A DNA stretch of 64,000 bases from Microbulbifer harenosus. Its GTDB lineage: Bacteria > Pseudomonadota > Gammaproteobacteria > Pseudomonadales > Cellvibrionaceae. Below are positions 20,301 to 27,982 of the stretch, one piece after another. Location: NCBI RefSeq assembly GCF_005771435.1, contig NZ_VANI01000001.1, positions 62,001 through 126,000 on the forward strand, read 5' to 3'. A program made the translations under genes and the position numbers. The notes below the pieces were generated by a model. That model had not been told where the DNA came from. It worked only from the letters and a program-made list of their open reading frames with translations, and searched no databases. Numbering within the stretch: the first letter of the stretch is position 1; the number at the start of each line of letters is the position of its first letter.

Positions 20301-21047
20301 ATGCGAAAAACACTGGTAGCTGCCAACTGGAAAATGCACGGTAGCAAAGCGTTTGCCGAGCAACTGTTGGCCGAGCTGAACAGCGGACTGGAGTCCGGCG
20401 AGTGCTCCGCCGAAGTGGTTATCTGCCCGCCCTTTCCCTACCTCGGGGTAGTGGGTGTGGCGGCAGAGAATGTGGAGCAGCTGGCCCTGGGGGCTCAGAA
20501 CCTCAGCGAGCAGCCCGCCGGTGCTTTCACCGGGGAAGTCTCTGCAGATATGCTGCTGGATTGCGGCGTGCGCTACGTGATCGTCGGTCACTCCGAGCGC
20601 CGCAGCCTCTATGGCGAAAGCAGCGAGCTGGTCGCGGCCAAGTTTGCCGCCGCCAAAAGCGCAGGCCTGACGCCGATCCTCTGTGTAGGGGAATCGCTGC
20701 AGGAGCGCGAGGCGGGCAAAACACTGGACGTGATCGCCGGGCAGATTCAGGCTGTTATCGACCTGGGCCTGGCAGGTACCTGGCACAATGCCGTGGTGGC
20801 CTACGAGCCCGTCTGGGCCATCGGCACCGGCAAGACCGCCACCCCGGAACAGGCGCAGGAAGTGCACCAGTTCATTCGCCAGCAACTGGGCGACGCGGGA
20901 GCGGAAACGCAGATCCTCTACGGGGGTAGCGTCAAGGCAGCAAATGCTGCTGAACTGTTTGCCATGGACGACATCGACGGCGCCCTGGTGGGCGGAGCCT
21001 CTCTCGAGGCAAACGAATTTATCCAGATCTGTCGCGCTGCTGACTAG
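20301..21047 (+). CDS. tpiA: Triosephosphate isomerase
   Basis: This glycolytic enzyme interconverts dihydroxyacetone phosphate and glyceraldehyde-3-phosphate. Visible motifs are ANWKMHG (catalytic Lys), VGHSERR (catalytic His) and AYEPVWAIGTG (catalytic Glu), with the phosphate loop LYGGSVKAANA. The start at 20301 has GGAGGAG at 20289-20295. The length is 248 residues. Its place between glmM and secG is the Pseudomonas-type order. A TTGAAA (about 20217) and a TATGTT further on could serve as promoter elements, but this is weak. Confidence 0.97.
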   Translation: MRKTLVAANWKMHGSKAFAEQLLAELNSGLESGECSAEVVICPPFPYLGVVGVAAENVEQLALGAQNLSEQPAGAFTGEVSADMLLDCGVRYVIVGHSERRSLYGESSELVAAKFAAAKSAGLTPILCVGESLQEREAGKTLDVIAGQIQAVIDLGLAGTWHNAVVAYEPVWAIGTGKTATPEQAQEVHQFIRQQLGDAGAETQILYGGSVKAANAAELFAMDDIDGALVGGASLEANEFIQICRAAD

Positions 21048-21105
21048 CGCAACCGGTTGAAAATTTTTGAGCAAGGGCGCATGCCCATAACAGGTTTTCT
21101 GGACA

Positions 21106-21552
21106 ATGGAAAAACTGGTTTTAGTGGTTCACATCCTCACAGCGTTGGGTATTATCGGCCTGATTTTGCTGCAGCAGGGTAAAGGTGCGGAAGCGGGTGC
21201 CTCCTTCGGTGCGGGTGCTTCCCAGACCGTTTTTGGCAGCCAGGGCAGCGGAAATTTCTTTTCCCGCTTGACTGCAATTCTGGCCACTGTATTCTTCGCC
21301 ACCAGCTTCGGTCTGGCAGTGTTGGCCAGCCGCGACGAAGCCCCGGATCTGGACGGTGTTCCGCAAGTTCCGGCGGCGATCGAATCCCGCGAACAGCAGG
21401 ACGACGTACCGGCAGTAATCGAAAGCGATGTTCCTGAAGTTCAGGATGCAGCCCCGGCGGCAGGTGACCTGCCCGCAGCAGAAGAAGCCCCTCAGGCGGA
21501 ACTGCCGGAAGCCGGAGCGGAAGAGCAGAAAACTGAGGAACAGCCTCAGTAA
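21106..21552 (+). CDS. secG: Preprotein translocase subunit SecG
   Basis: This is an accessory subunit of the SecYEG channel. Two transmembrane helices (about residues 2-22 and 55-75) flank the conserved loop LLQQGKGAEAGASFGAGASQTVFGSQGSGNF. The 148-residue protein is longer than E. coli SecG (110) because of a strongly acidic Glu/Ala/Pro-rich C-terminal tail, a common feature in marine gammaproteobacteria. It precedes tRNA-Leu, as in E. coli. Confidence 0.95.
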   Translation: MEKLVLVVHILTALGIIGLILLQQGKGAEAGASFGAGASQTVFGSQGSGNFFSRLTAILATVFFATSFGLAVLASRDEAPDLDGVPQVPAAIESREQQDDVPAVIESDVPEVQDAAPAAGDLPAAEEAPQAELPEAGAEEQKTEEQPQ

Positions 21553-21587
21553 GCCGCAAGGCTTAAATCAAAAACTGAAAAGTTTTT

Positions 21588-21672
21588 GCCCAGGTGGTGG
21601 AATTGGTAGACACGCTATCTTGAGGGGGTAGTGGCTTCGGTCGTGCGGGTTCAAGTCCCGCCCTGGGCACCA
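21588..21672 (+). tRNA. leuU: tRNA-Leu (anticodon GAG)
   Basis: The acceptor stem GCCCAGG pairs with CCTGGGC. The anticodon arm CTATC-TTGAGGG-GGTAG gives anticodon GAG. There is a long class II variable arm, the T loop TTCAAGT, and an encoded CCA end at 21670-21672. The length is 85 nt. The position after secG matches E. coli leuU. The 3' end is the insertion point of the island that follows. Confidence 0.95.
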
Positions 21673-21675
21673 CAT
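21656..21675. repeat. attL-like direct repeat in tRNA 3' end
   Basis: This 20-nt segment (TCCCGCCCTGG-G-CACCACAT) covers the 3' half of the T arm, the acceptor stem and CCA of tRNA-Leu. It recurs at 26864-26883 with one change (G to A). It is the left boundary of the island. Confidence 0.85.
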
Positions 21676-21704
21676 CAAAGTCTTCAGATGTCTGAAGCAA
21701 CCCG

Positions 21705-21730
21705 GAAAGCCCCGCATTGCGGGGCTTTTT
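21705..21730 (+). terminator. Terminator after tRNA-Leu
   Basis: AGCCCCGC (21708-21715), ATT loop, GCGGGGCT (21719-21726), followed by T residues. The same hairpin occurs again at 26923-26941, beyond the right end of the island. Confidence 0.9.
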
Positions 21731-21759
21731 CGTTTTGGCCTGTGATGACGAAGTCATTC

Positions 21760-21923
21760 CTTAGCAAACCAGAATCGAGACCGTGTCAGATCAGGTGGAG
21801 CTGGAGGAGGTCTACGATACCGAACGACACCTCTTATACGTAGCCTGTACCAGAGCTCGGAATCACTTGTTGGTGAGTGGGGTCGATCCGATGTCTGAAT
21901 TTCTGGATGATCTTGAGGCATAG
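21760..21923 (+). pseudogene. C-terminal remnant of a UvrD/Rep-type helicase
   Basis: Reading in frame to the TAG at 21921-21923 gives a peptide containing VYDTERHLLYVACTRARNHLL. This is the motif VI region of superfamily 1 (UvrD/Rep/AddA) helicases, where an Arg finger sits in LYVAxTRAR. An in-frame stop lies just upstream at about 21757, and no other helicase motifs are present. It is therefore a decayed or recombined fragment, not a working gene. It sits just inside the left island boundary and suggests that a larger gene, perhaps from an earlier defence module, was lost. Confidence 0.7.
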
Positions 21924-22095
21924 CTGCAGCTGCCGGGGATTCACATTGGGTAGGCCGGGTATCGGTAGCAGCCGCAGTGTTGTGACTATAGCCGGATTTT
22001 CAGTCATACTTTTGCATTAATCTTCGATAGAGTTGCTTAATTTCATTCAGCGGGCAAACCTCGCTATCATTGCGCTCCACGGGAGTGAACATACT

Positions 22096-23082
22096 ATGGC
22101 TACCGCAGAACAGATAAAGGCGCTATTGAAGAGCCACGCTGATCATGATGACCAGCGGTTCTATTCTATTGCCCTACAGGTGGCCGCAAAGGAGGCTAGG
22201 CAGGGGCATCATAAGCTGGCTAGCGATATAAAAGCTCTGATTGAGAAATCTCAGCGTGAGAAGAAAGAGTCGAGCCTCTCTTCCGTTAAGCCGACCCCAT
22301 TGGTACAGCAACCCAAAGGTGACCTGAAAGGCCTGCTTGAGCTCACCCATCCTTCAGTGAGAAGTGGTGAGTTGGTCCTTTCACCCGAGGTCAAGGATCG
22401 GCTCAACCAAGTCTTGCTAGAACAGCGTCAAAAGGATCGGCTCGCTAAATTTGGTCTCCTGCCCCGGCGTAAACTTCTGTTTACCGGCCCTCCTGGAACG
22501 GGAAAGACGATGTCCGCAGCGGTCTTGGCGACTGAACTGCGGCTACCGATGTATACCATTGTATTGGATAATCTGATCACCCGTTTTATGGGCGAGACCG
22601 CGGCCAAGCTCAGATTGATCTTTGATCATATCCGGCAAGCTCGCGCGGTTTACTTGTTTGATGAGTTCGACGCGATTGGTACGCAGCGCGGTGCACAGAA
22701 CGACGTCGGCGAAATCCGTCGAGTATTGAATTCATTTTTGCTATTTGTAGAGCAGGATGCATCTGAAAGCGTCATCGTTGCGGCAACCAACCACCCGGAA
22801 TTGCTTGATAAGGCTCTCCATCGCCGCTTTGATGACATCATTCCGTTTGAAAAACCGGGCGAAGAGCAAGTCAGGAAAATTATTGAAAATCGGCTAAATT
22901 TATTTGATACAGAGTCAATGGATTGGCCGAAGATTTCTTCAGCTGCTGTTGGGCTGAGCTCAGCAGAGGTTGCGAGAGCCTGCGAAGATGCCGCCAAAGA
23001 CGCGGTGCTTCACCACGATGCCCGAATTACTACGGCATTACTGCTAAAGGCGATAAAACGTCGGCAATCTGGAAATATATAA
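22096..23082 (+). CDS. ietA: AAA+ ATPase of IetAS-type defence system
   Basis: This 328-residue AAA+ ATPase has Walker A GPPGTGKT at residues 131-138, Walker B YLFDEFDAIG with Asp189-Glu190, sensor-1 VAATNHPELLDKAL and an arginine-finger-like HRRFDD. The N-terminal 60 residues (EQIKALLKSHADHDDQRFYSIAL) form a helical domain that I associate with this family. The ATG at 22096, with GGGAG at 22081-22085, is preferred over the earlier in-frame start at 22033. The partner is the subtilase gene 12 bp downstream. The pairing of such an ATPase with an S8 protease is the IetAS anti-phage system described from defence islands. The specific assignment is by architecture and recognition, not by a search. 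Confidence 0.8.
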   Translation: MATAEQIKALLKSHADHDDQRFYSIALQVAAKEARQGHHKLASDIKALIEKSQREKKESSLSSVKPTPLVQQPKGDLKGLLELTHPSVRSGELVLSPEVKDRLNQVLLEQRQKDRLAKFGLLPRRKLLFTGPPGTGKTMSAAVLATELRLPMYTIVLDNLITRFMGETAAKLRLIFDHIRQARAVYLFDEFDAIGTQRGAQNDVGEIRRVLNSFLLFVEQDASESVIVAATNHPELLDKALHRRFDDIIPFEKPGEEQVRKIIENRLNLFDTESMDWPKISSAAVGLSSAEVARACEDAAKDAVLHHDARITTALLLKAIKRRQSGNI

Positions 23083-23094
23083 GTAGAAGAATTA

Positions 23095-25611
23095 ATGGCG
23101 GAAAGGAAACCCCATATATTATTGAACGGATTTGTTCAGAACGAAGACTTTCAGTCCCGCCGTACGGGGCGTGGTGCGAAAGTCCCACTCCAAAACCGAG
23201 CCTCTCACGGTCAAGCATTGACCCAGCAGTATGCCGCGATTCAGAGCGGCTATGACAGCCAGCGAAAGGCTGCGCCTGAGCCAATCACTGAAGATATCGG
23301 AATTTATGTCGAGATAATCGGCATGCCTGACTGCCCACTAACGCTGGAGAGCTTAGATAACCGCGACTTTAAGCTCAGATCCTGCCGGAAAGTCGATAAT
23401 CGAGAAGTGGCCGTCGTATTTATTCCTGAGAATCGCAGAAATGTATTCCAAAAAAAGTTGGAGCTGTATCTGGATCCAGAGGAAGATAACAAGAGCGGTG
23501 TGCCCAGTAACCACAAGCTGATAGGCAGCATATCTGAGGTCAAGCTCGCTGATCTCCGTTCGTTCTGGACTGATGATATTCCTCTGTTTCCGGAAAACGA
23601 GCAACAAGCTGTCTGGTGGGAGCTTTGGTTAAAAAGGCGGCCGGAAGAGGAGGATCCCCTCGGTATCGCGCACCAACTGGCGCAGCGCATTGAGGGCTGT
23701 TTAGGAAATACCTCGCTCAGCTTTTTTGATAGCGTTGTGGTACTCATCCGAGCGTCTGCCAATCAGCTGAAATCTGCCCCGGAATTGATCTCGAACCTGC
23801 AAGAATTAAGACGGGCAAAAGAAACTCCGACGGTGTTGGTTGAGTCATCACCAAAAGAGCAGCAGGAATGGGTTGCTAATCTGAGCGAGCGCGTCCAAAT
23901 CAGCGAAGATGTGTCCACAGCGGTAACTATTCTTGATGCCGGTGTTAACTACAATCACCCGTTAATTCAGTTGGTTTGTTCAAGCGAGCGGGCAGATTGC
24001 TGGGATCCTGACTGGCCACATTTCGATACTTATGGCGTTCTCGGTTTCAATGATCATGGAACCAGGCAGGCAGGGCTTGCGGTCTTCGGGGATTTACACT
24101 CCGCATTGGTAAGCACGGAGACCATCGAGCTCAATCACTGCATCGAGTCTGCCAGAATTCTGCCTCCAAGCGGTAATAACGAGCCGGAGCTGTACGGGGA
24201 TATCACGGTAGGGACAGCCTCAAAGCTGGAAATCGACGCCCCAGATATTAACCGGGTCTTTTCTCTGTCGGTAACTGCCGAGCCTGATTCTATAGGTGGT
24301 CTACCATCCTCCTGGTCCTCAGAGCTCGACCAGTTTTCTGCAGGGTTTGAGGATGGAAAGCTGAGATTGTTTGTGATTTCGGCCGGTAACAACCGTTCTA
24401 TAGCCGCAAATCTGGATTATTGGGAACAAGTTCAGCTGGCCGAGATAGAGGATCCCGCACAATCCTGGAACGCATTGACGATTGGCGCTTATACAGAGCG
24501 TACCACAAATGATGACCCCGATTTCGATGGCTGGTCGCCGTTGGCGGTTTCCGGTGATATAGCGCCCGCTTCACGCTCCTCGGTAAATTGGGAGTGGAGA
24601 AAGTTTGCCCCCTTTAAGCCTGAATTGGTTGCAGAGGGTGGAAATCGACTGCTCTCGCCAGATAAAACTGAAGTTACCGATGCTGACACCGTCTCTCTGC
24701 TCACGACATCCGGCCGAAGTAGTGGGCAGTTGTTCGAAGTATCTGCGGATACAAGCGCAGCTTGTGCTCAGGTATCGGGGCATGCTGCTATTTTGATGGC
24801 GGAGTATCCGGATTTTTGGCCTGAGTCCATCCGCGCATTACTTGTCCATTCTGCCGAGTGGACCCCCAAGATGCGGGAGCGATTCGGACTGCTTAATAAA
24901 AGTCATAGCCCGAAAATCGCGAAAGAGACCATGCTGCGAACGTTTGGATTCGGGGTGCCGAATCTGGAGCGGGCGCGCTATAGCGCGAATCATACTCTTA
25001 CCTTGCTTGCGCAAGGTGAATTGCAACCGTTTGTTAAAGTTAGCAATGCGTCGGCTTCAGCGGATCCGAAGCTGAACGAAATGAGACTGCACGAATTACC
25101 GTGGCCAATCCATGCGCTACAACAATTACCTCCTGAGCTCGAAGTGCAGCTTCGTGTGACCCTGTCATATTTTATCGAGCCGAACCCGGGACGCCGCGGC
25201 TATAGAAGCCGGTATACCTACCCATCTCATGGGTTGCGGTTCGACGTCATTCGCCCTGGTCAATCGCTTGAGAACTTCCGCGCTTCAATCAACAAAGTGG
25301 CAAACGAAGCGATGGAGGATTATACCGGCCCCGAGGGCGACAGCGACGGATGGGGTTTAGGTTCTGCCCTTCGTTCGAGAGGCTCATTGCATTCCGATAC
25401 TTGGATTGGCCCTGCAGCGGCGCTTGCAGATATGCACACGATTGCTGTTTACCCGGTCGGTGGCTGGTGGAAGTACCGCACAGCGCTGGATCGCTGGAAG
25501 AATGAGGTGCGGTATAGCCTCGTTGTGAGTATTGATACCCCTGATGAAAATATTGATATTTACACGTCGGTTGAGAGCCTAATTGAGGCCGTTGTAGAGG
25601 TGTCGGTTTAA
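23095..25611 (+). CDS. ietS: Subtilisin-like protease of IetAS-type defence system
   Basis: This is an 838-residue S8-family serine protease. The catalytic triad is readable: Asp281 in TILDAGVNYNHPLI, His321 in FNDHGTRQAG and Ser554 in DTSAACAQVSGHAA. The oxyanion Asn432 is in VISAGNN. Before the catalytic domain lies a region of about 270 residues (GIYVEIIGMPDCPLTLESLD onward) that probably gates or senses. After it come about 250 residues of beta-rich sequence. There is no signal peptide, so it acts in the cytoplasm, as expected for a defence effector that is kept off until triggered. It follows the ATPase gene by 12 bp, and the two are surely cotranscribed. Base composition is visibly less GC-rich than in the flanking core genes. 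Confidence 0.82.
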   Translation: MAERKPHILLNGFVQNEDFQSRRTGRGAKVPLQNRASHGQALTQQYAAIQSGYDSQRKAAPEPITEDIGIYVEIIGMPDCPLTLESLDNRDFKLRSCRKVDNREVAVVFIPENRRNVFQKKLELYLDPEEDNKSGVPSNHKLIGSISEVKLADLRSFWTDDIPLFPENEQQAVWWELWLKRRPEEEDPLGIAHQLAQRIEGCLGNTSLSFFDSVVVLIRASANQLKSAPELISNLQELRRAKETPTVLVESSPKEQQEWVANLSERVQISEDVSTAVTILDAGVNYNHPLIQLVCSSERADCWDPDWPHFDTYGVLGFNDHGTRQAGLAVFGDLHSALVSTETIELNHCIESARILPPSGNNEPELYGDITVGTASKLEIDAPDINRVFSLSVTAEPDSIGGLPSSWSSELDQFSAGFEDGKLRLFVISAGNNRSIAANLDYWEQVQLAEIEDPAQSWNALTIGAYTERTTNDDPDFDGWSPLAVSGDIAPASRSSVNWEWRKFAPFKPELVAEGGNRLLSPDKTEVTDADTVSLLTTSGRSSGQLFEVSADTSAACAQVSGHAAILMAEYPDFWPESIRALLVHSAEWTPKMRERFGLLNKSHSPKIAKETMLRTFGFGVPNLERARYSANHTLTLLAQGELQPFVKVSNASASADPKLNEMRLHELPWPIHALQQLPPELEVQLRVTLSYFIEPNPGRRGYRSRYTYPSHGLRFDVIRPGQSLENFRASINKVANEAMEDYTGPEGDSDGWGLGSALRSRGSLHSDTWIGPAAALADMHTIAVYPVGGWWKYRTALDRWKNEVRYSLVVSIDTPDENIDIYTSVESLIEAVVEVSV

Positions 25612-25896
25612 TTATCCGAGGATCGCATCTGTAGTGTTCCTCGATAATTCGAAGGGAAATGGGGAGCCGAGAGTTATTAGGAGTCGGGATTGAATTCTCC
25701 GGAATATCTTGTTCTGACTGTCCCGTGTCCTGGGACTCGGGACAAGTGGTGGAGGCCCAGCGTGAATAGTCAAGGGGTAAATTGCGTATTCGCTTTCTGG
25801 TAGTGGAGGCGTGGCAATTCTGGCAGATGTTTTCGCAAGGGCTGCGGTGATAGATGTTTAAATAGTCGGCTTCGTCAATATTCAAAGGAACAGAAT
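25612..25896. other. Gap after the protease gene; hairpin, no called gene
   Basis: An imperfect inverted repeat, ATTATCCGAGGA (25611-25622) and TCCTCGATAAT (25638-25648), with one bulged C, lies just after the protease stop and may end its transcript, although no T-run follows. The rest has no plus-strand gene. A minus-strand frame stays open through the gap and contains CENICQNCH; see the rejected list. AAAGGA at 25884-25889 is the ribosome site of the next gene. Confidence 0.45.
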
Positions 25897-26460
25897 GTGG
25901 CCGGTCAGTTGAAACCATCGTACAAAGAAGTAAAAGAGAAATTCGAAAAGGTCCGCGAGATTTCTCGGGAGGTAACCTACGAGCAGTTGGCGCCGGTTTT
26001 GAAGAACAGACTCGGTCAGGCCATCCTTCGAGGAAACATTGGCATCGACGGCTTTACCTTCGAAGCCCAGCGCAAGCTCAAAAGCTGGGAGCGATCCGGC
26101 CTGCGGAGAGTGGCCTGGGACTGGGAGGCAGTATCAAAGAGCTACCGCACCCATCCCAAGCGGTTCGAGCTTTCCATCTGGTTCAAGGGGCTGGAGCTGA
26201 GCGGAGCGAGCATAGGCCGCCCCACATGGAGCGGCGGAAAGCTGAGGCTTGACTATATCGAGTCTCACCCAATGGGAACTCCGCTTGATGGTCTGGTCAC
26301 AGACATCAGTGTCGCGGCCGGCATGGTCTACGCCAATGCCATAGGTGCGACTCAGCTCCGAATCATGAATCCGGTCAACACCGCAGTGAAAGATCACTAT
26401 TTGAGCAAGCCCGGCTTCGCTTTCAATGAGCGCGGCAACTTCTGCTACAGGGACCTGTGA
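25897..26460 (+). CDS. GNAT-acetyltransferase-like protein
   Basis: This 187-residue protein starts at GTG with AAAGGA seven bases upstream. The C-terminal half (LRLDYIESHP, TDISVAAGMVYANAIGATQLRIMNPVN, DHYLSKPGFAFN) has the pattern of a GNAT fold, with the final strand ending in a PGFAFN turn typical of acetyl-CoA-binding domains. The N-terminal 90 residues are helical and charged, with no resemblance I recognise. It is followed with one base between stop and start by a small acidic protein, so the two form a unit. It lies inside the tRNA island, so a defence, toxin-like or tRNA/ribosome-modifying role is possible. That is speculation. Confidence 0.6.
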   Translation: MAGQLKPSYKEVKEKFEKVREISREVTYEQLAPVLKNRLGQAILRGNIGIDGFTFEAQRKLKSWERSGLRRVAWDWEAVSKSYRTHPKRFELSIWFKGLELSGASIGRPTWSGGKLRLDYIESHPMGTPLDGLVTDISVAAGMVYANAIGATQLRIMNPVNTAVKDHYLSKPGFAFNERGNFCYRDL

Positions 26461-26461
26461 G

Positions 26462-26734
26462 ATGAGCGATCACAAGCGCCCTCCTATTGACTCCCCTGAG
26501 TTCAAGGAGTGGCTGAAGAAGAAGTCCAAGGGACACGTGGATGACATCCTCGGGGATGATCACCGGCCTGCCGATTTCGAGACCGGCGGAGCGATCTTCG
26601 GTGATGCGGGCAGCCTGGACAAGAGCGATGCGGAGCTCTTTCCCGATGAAATCGAGGAATACACTCCTGAAGAGCGCCGTGAGCACTTTAAAGTTCACAA
26701 GGGAGAAGGATCTAAACGCGGCGAAAGTGAGTGA
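26462..26734 (+). CDS. Small acidic protein paired with the GNAT-like gene
   Basis: This 90-residue, strongly charged protein begins MSDHKRPPIDSPEFKEWLKK. The ATG at 26462 follows the previous stop (26458-26460) by a single base, so translation is probably coupled. The middle is acidic (DDILGDDHRPADFE, FPDEIEEYTPEE) and the last residues are basic. No transmembrane segment or signal peptide is visible. I do not recognise it. Size, charge and coupling would fit a partner or antidote of the upstream acetyltransferase-like protein, but nothing in the sequence proves this. Confidence 0.6.
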   Translation: MSDHKRPPIDSPEFKEWLKKKSKGHVDDILGDDHRPADFETGGAIFGDAGSLDKSDAELFPDEIEEYTPEERREHFKVHKGEGSKRGESE

Positions 26735-26863
26735 TATTTAGCCGAAATCTGTGGATAAATCGGGTGTGTCACTTGAACCCGCGGTACAGCCAACCTGTGG
26801 GGGTACCGATTTTCCGGGCGAGTTTTAGGCCTTGTAAATCAATCGCTTAGAGTCTGTTTCATA

Positions 26864-26883
26864 TCCCGCCCTGGACACCACAT
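26864..26883. repeat. attR-like direct repeat
   Basis: TCCCGCCCTGG-A-CACCACAT repeats the tRNA-Leu 3' end (21656-21675) with a single G-to-A change. The surrounding bases no longer form a tRNA. It marks the right end of the island, in a gene-free stretch (26735-27107). Confidence 0.82.
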
Positions 26884-26920
26884 TGAAAGCCGGATTTTTC
26901 ATGAGTCCGGTATCCTTACA

Positions 26921-26944
26921 AAAGCCCCGCATTGCGGGGCTTTT
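26921..26944 (+). terminator. Second copy of the tRNA terminator hairpin
   Basis: AGCCCCGC (26923-26930), ATT, GCGGGGCT (26934-26941), then TTT. The hairpin core is identical to that after tRNA-Leu, while the bases between it and the tRNA end differ. It fits the original downstream end of the tRNA gene, pushed away by the island, or a second copy brought in by the element. Confidence 0.8.
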
Positions 26945-27107
26945 GTATTTCTGGACCTTCCGTATCTTTTCGGTAGCCCGACATCAGCAAAGCGGCGTTC
27001 ATATCTATCTGAATATTTTTCTCCCTCGATGGCATCAAATCGACTCTCGACGTTGCCCGGGGCTCGCCATTTGGTTTGCTACCCTTGTGCAATCAAGCAT
27101 TTTGAGA

Positions 27108-27932
27108 ATGGCAGGGATGAGTACCTATTGGAGTGTCGAGTGCAATTCCCGAGGTCGGGATTTTGTTGTTGGGGATGTGCACGGACACAAGGCGCAACTG
27201 CAAGCCCAGTTGGACGCCCTCGAGTTCCACCCCGGCGCTGATCGCCTTTTCTTTGTGGGTGATATCGTGGATCGGGGGCCGGATAGCGCTGGTCTTGTGG
27301 AGATGATTGATCAGCGCACCTATATCAGCATTCTTGGCAATCACGAGGCGATGCTGATTGCGGGCTTCGAGGACCCCGGCTTAGTAGAATTACATCAAGC
27401 CAATGGCGGGGCGTGGTTCTATGCGTTGCCGCGGAGCCGGCAGCGGGCGATCGTCGAGCAGGTGAGGGAGTGGCCCTGGGCTCTGGATGTCAGAGTGGGC
27501 CAGCTGCGGGTCGGGCTGGTGCACGCGGATGTCCCTAACAGTAACTGGACGCTGGTAAAGAGGCTGCTCGGTGAGATCAGCCCGGCCTGGTCCGCGGGCG
27601 CATCGCTTTCTGATGAGCGCCTGGCCCTCGTTGCGCAGCCTCTGATGTGGCAGAGAACCCTGGTTACCCGCCTGTACCAGAAAGTATTGGAGCTGGGTTC
27701 CGGCAATAGAACGGCGTCCGAGGATAAGCGGGCGTTTGAGGATCGGAAGTCCAGACTGCTGGCTCCGGAGCCGGCGCTGATTCGTCCATTTCAGATTCGG
27801 GGAATTGACGCCGTGTATATGGGACACACCTTTGTGCCAACGGCCGTCAATCTGGGGAATTGTTATTTCCTGGATTCTTACCGCGGGGGAGCGGACGAGG
27901 AATTGAGTATCCAGTGCATCAGCGCGCATTAG
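27108..27932 (+). CDS. PP2A-type metallophosphatase (PrpA-like)
   Basis: This is a bis-metal serine/threonine-type phosphoprotein phosphatase. The signature motifs run in order: GDVHGH, GDIVDRGPDS, LGNHEAM, then VHADVP and MGHTFVP carrying the late metal-binding histidines. The frame is open back to 26883, but that part covers the island boundary and terminator, so I start at 27108 (274 residues). ATG 27117 is an alternative. The length fits bacterial PrpA/PrpB (about 220-280). It lies just outside the right island repeat and may be part of the old chromosome. The substrate is unknown. Confidence 0.82.
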   Translation: MAGMSTYWSVECNSRGRDFVVGDVHGHKAQLQAQLDALEFHPGADRLFFVGDIVDRGPDSAGLVEMIDQRTYISILGNHEAMLIAGFEDPGLVELHQANGGAWFYALPRSRQRAIVEQVREWPWALDVRVGQLRVGLVHADVPNSNWTLVKRLLGEISPAWSAGASLSDERLALVAQPLMWQRTLVTRLYQKVLELGSGNRTASEDKRAFEDRKSRLLAPEPALIRPFQIRGIDAVYMGHTFVPTAVNLGNCYFLDSYRGGADEELSIQCISAH

Positions 27933-27934
27933 CG

Positions 27935-27966
27935 GCACTTCCGCGGGATATTTCCCGCGAAAGTGC
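27935..27966. terminator. Hairpin between convergent genes
   Basis: GCACTTCCGCGGG (27935-27947) pairs with CCCGCGAAAGTGC (27954-27966), with one mismatch. It lies between the convergent phosphatase and yebC-family genes. There is no clear T-run, so a bidirectional terminator is likely but not certain. Confidence 0.55.
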
Positions 27967-27982
27967 AAATGGTCTGCGCGCC

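Larger units (their letters stand above)
21656..26883. mobile_element. tRNA-Leu genomic island with defence genes
   Basis: A segment of about 5.2 kb lies between two copies of the tRNA-Leu 3' end (20 bp, 19 identical), the classic mark of tyrosine-recombinase integration. Its genes look visibly less GC-rich than the flanking housekeeping genes. It carries a helicase remnant, an ATPase/subtilase pair (IetAS-like) and an acetyltransferase-like gene with a small acidic partner. No integrase or excisionase gene is visible, so it is either decayed or mobilised in trans. The tRNA terminator hairpin (AGCCCCGC-ATT-GCGGGGCT) is also present again beyond the right repeat. Confidence 0.8.

Noticed and set aside
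25616-25918. Minus-strand open frame with RPHSVPL and CENICQNCH, reminiscent of an HNH nuclease or a heme motif
   Set aside because: It overlaps the start of the acetyltransferase-like gene and then runs antisense into the protease gene. It lacks the upstream CxxC expected for HNH, and no ribosome site is convincing. A decayed gene piece cannot be excluded.
21656-26883. Possibility that the repeats form a CRISPR array
   Set aside because: Only two distant copies of one 20-bp sequence exist, one of them inside a tRNA. No array of regularly spaced repeats was seen anywhere in the window.
26883-27107. 75-residue N-terminal extension of the phosphatase frame
   Set aside because: It would be translated from the island boundary and a terminator hairpin, and metallophosphatases of this type begin close to the GDVHG motif.
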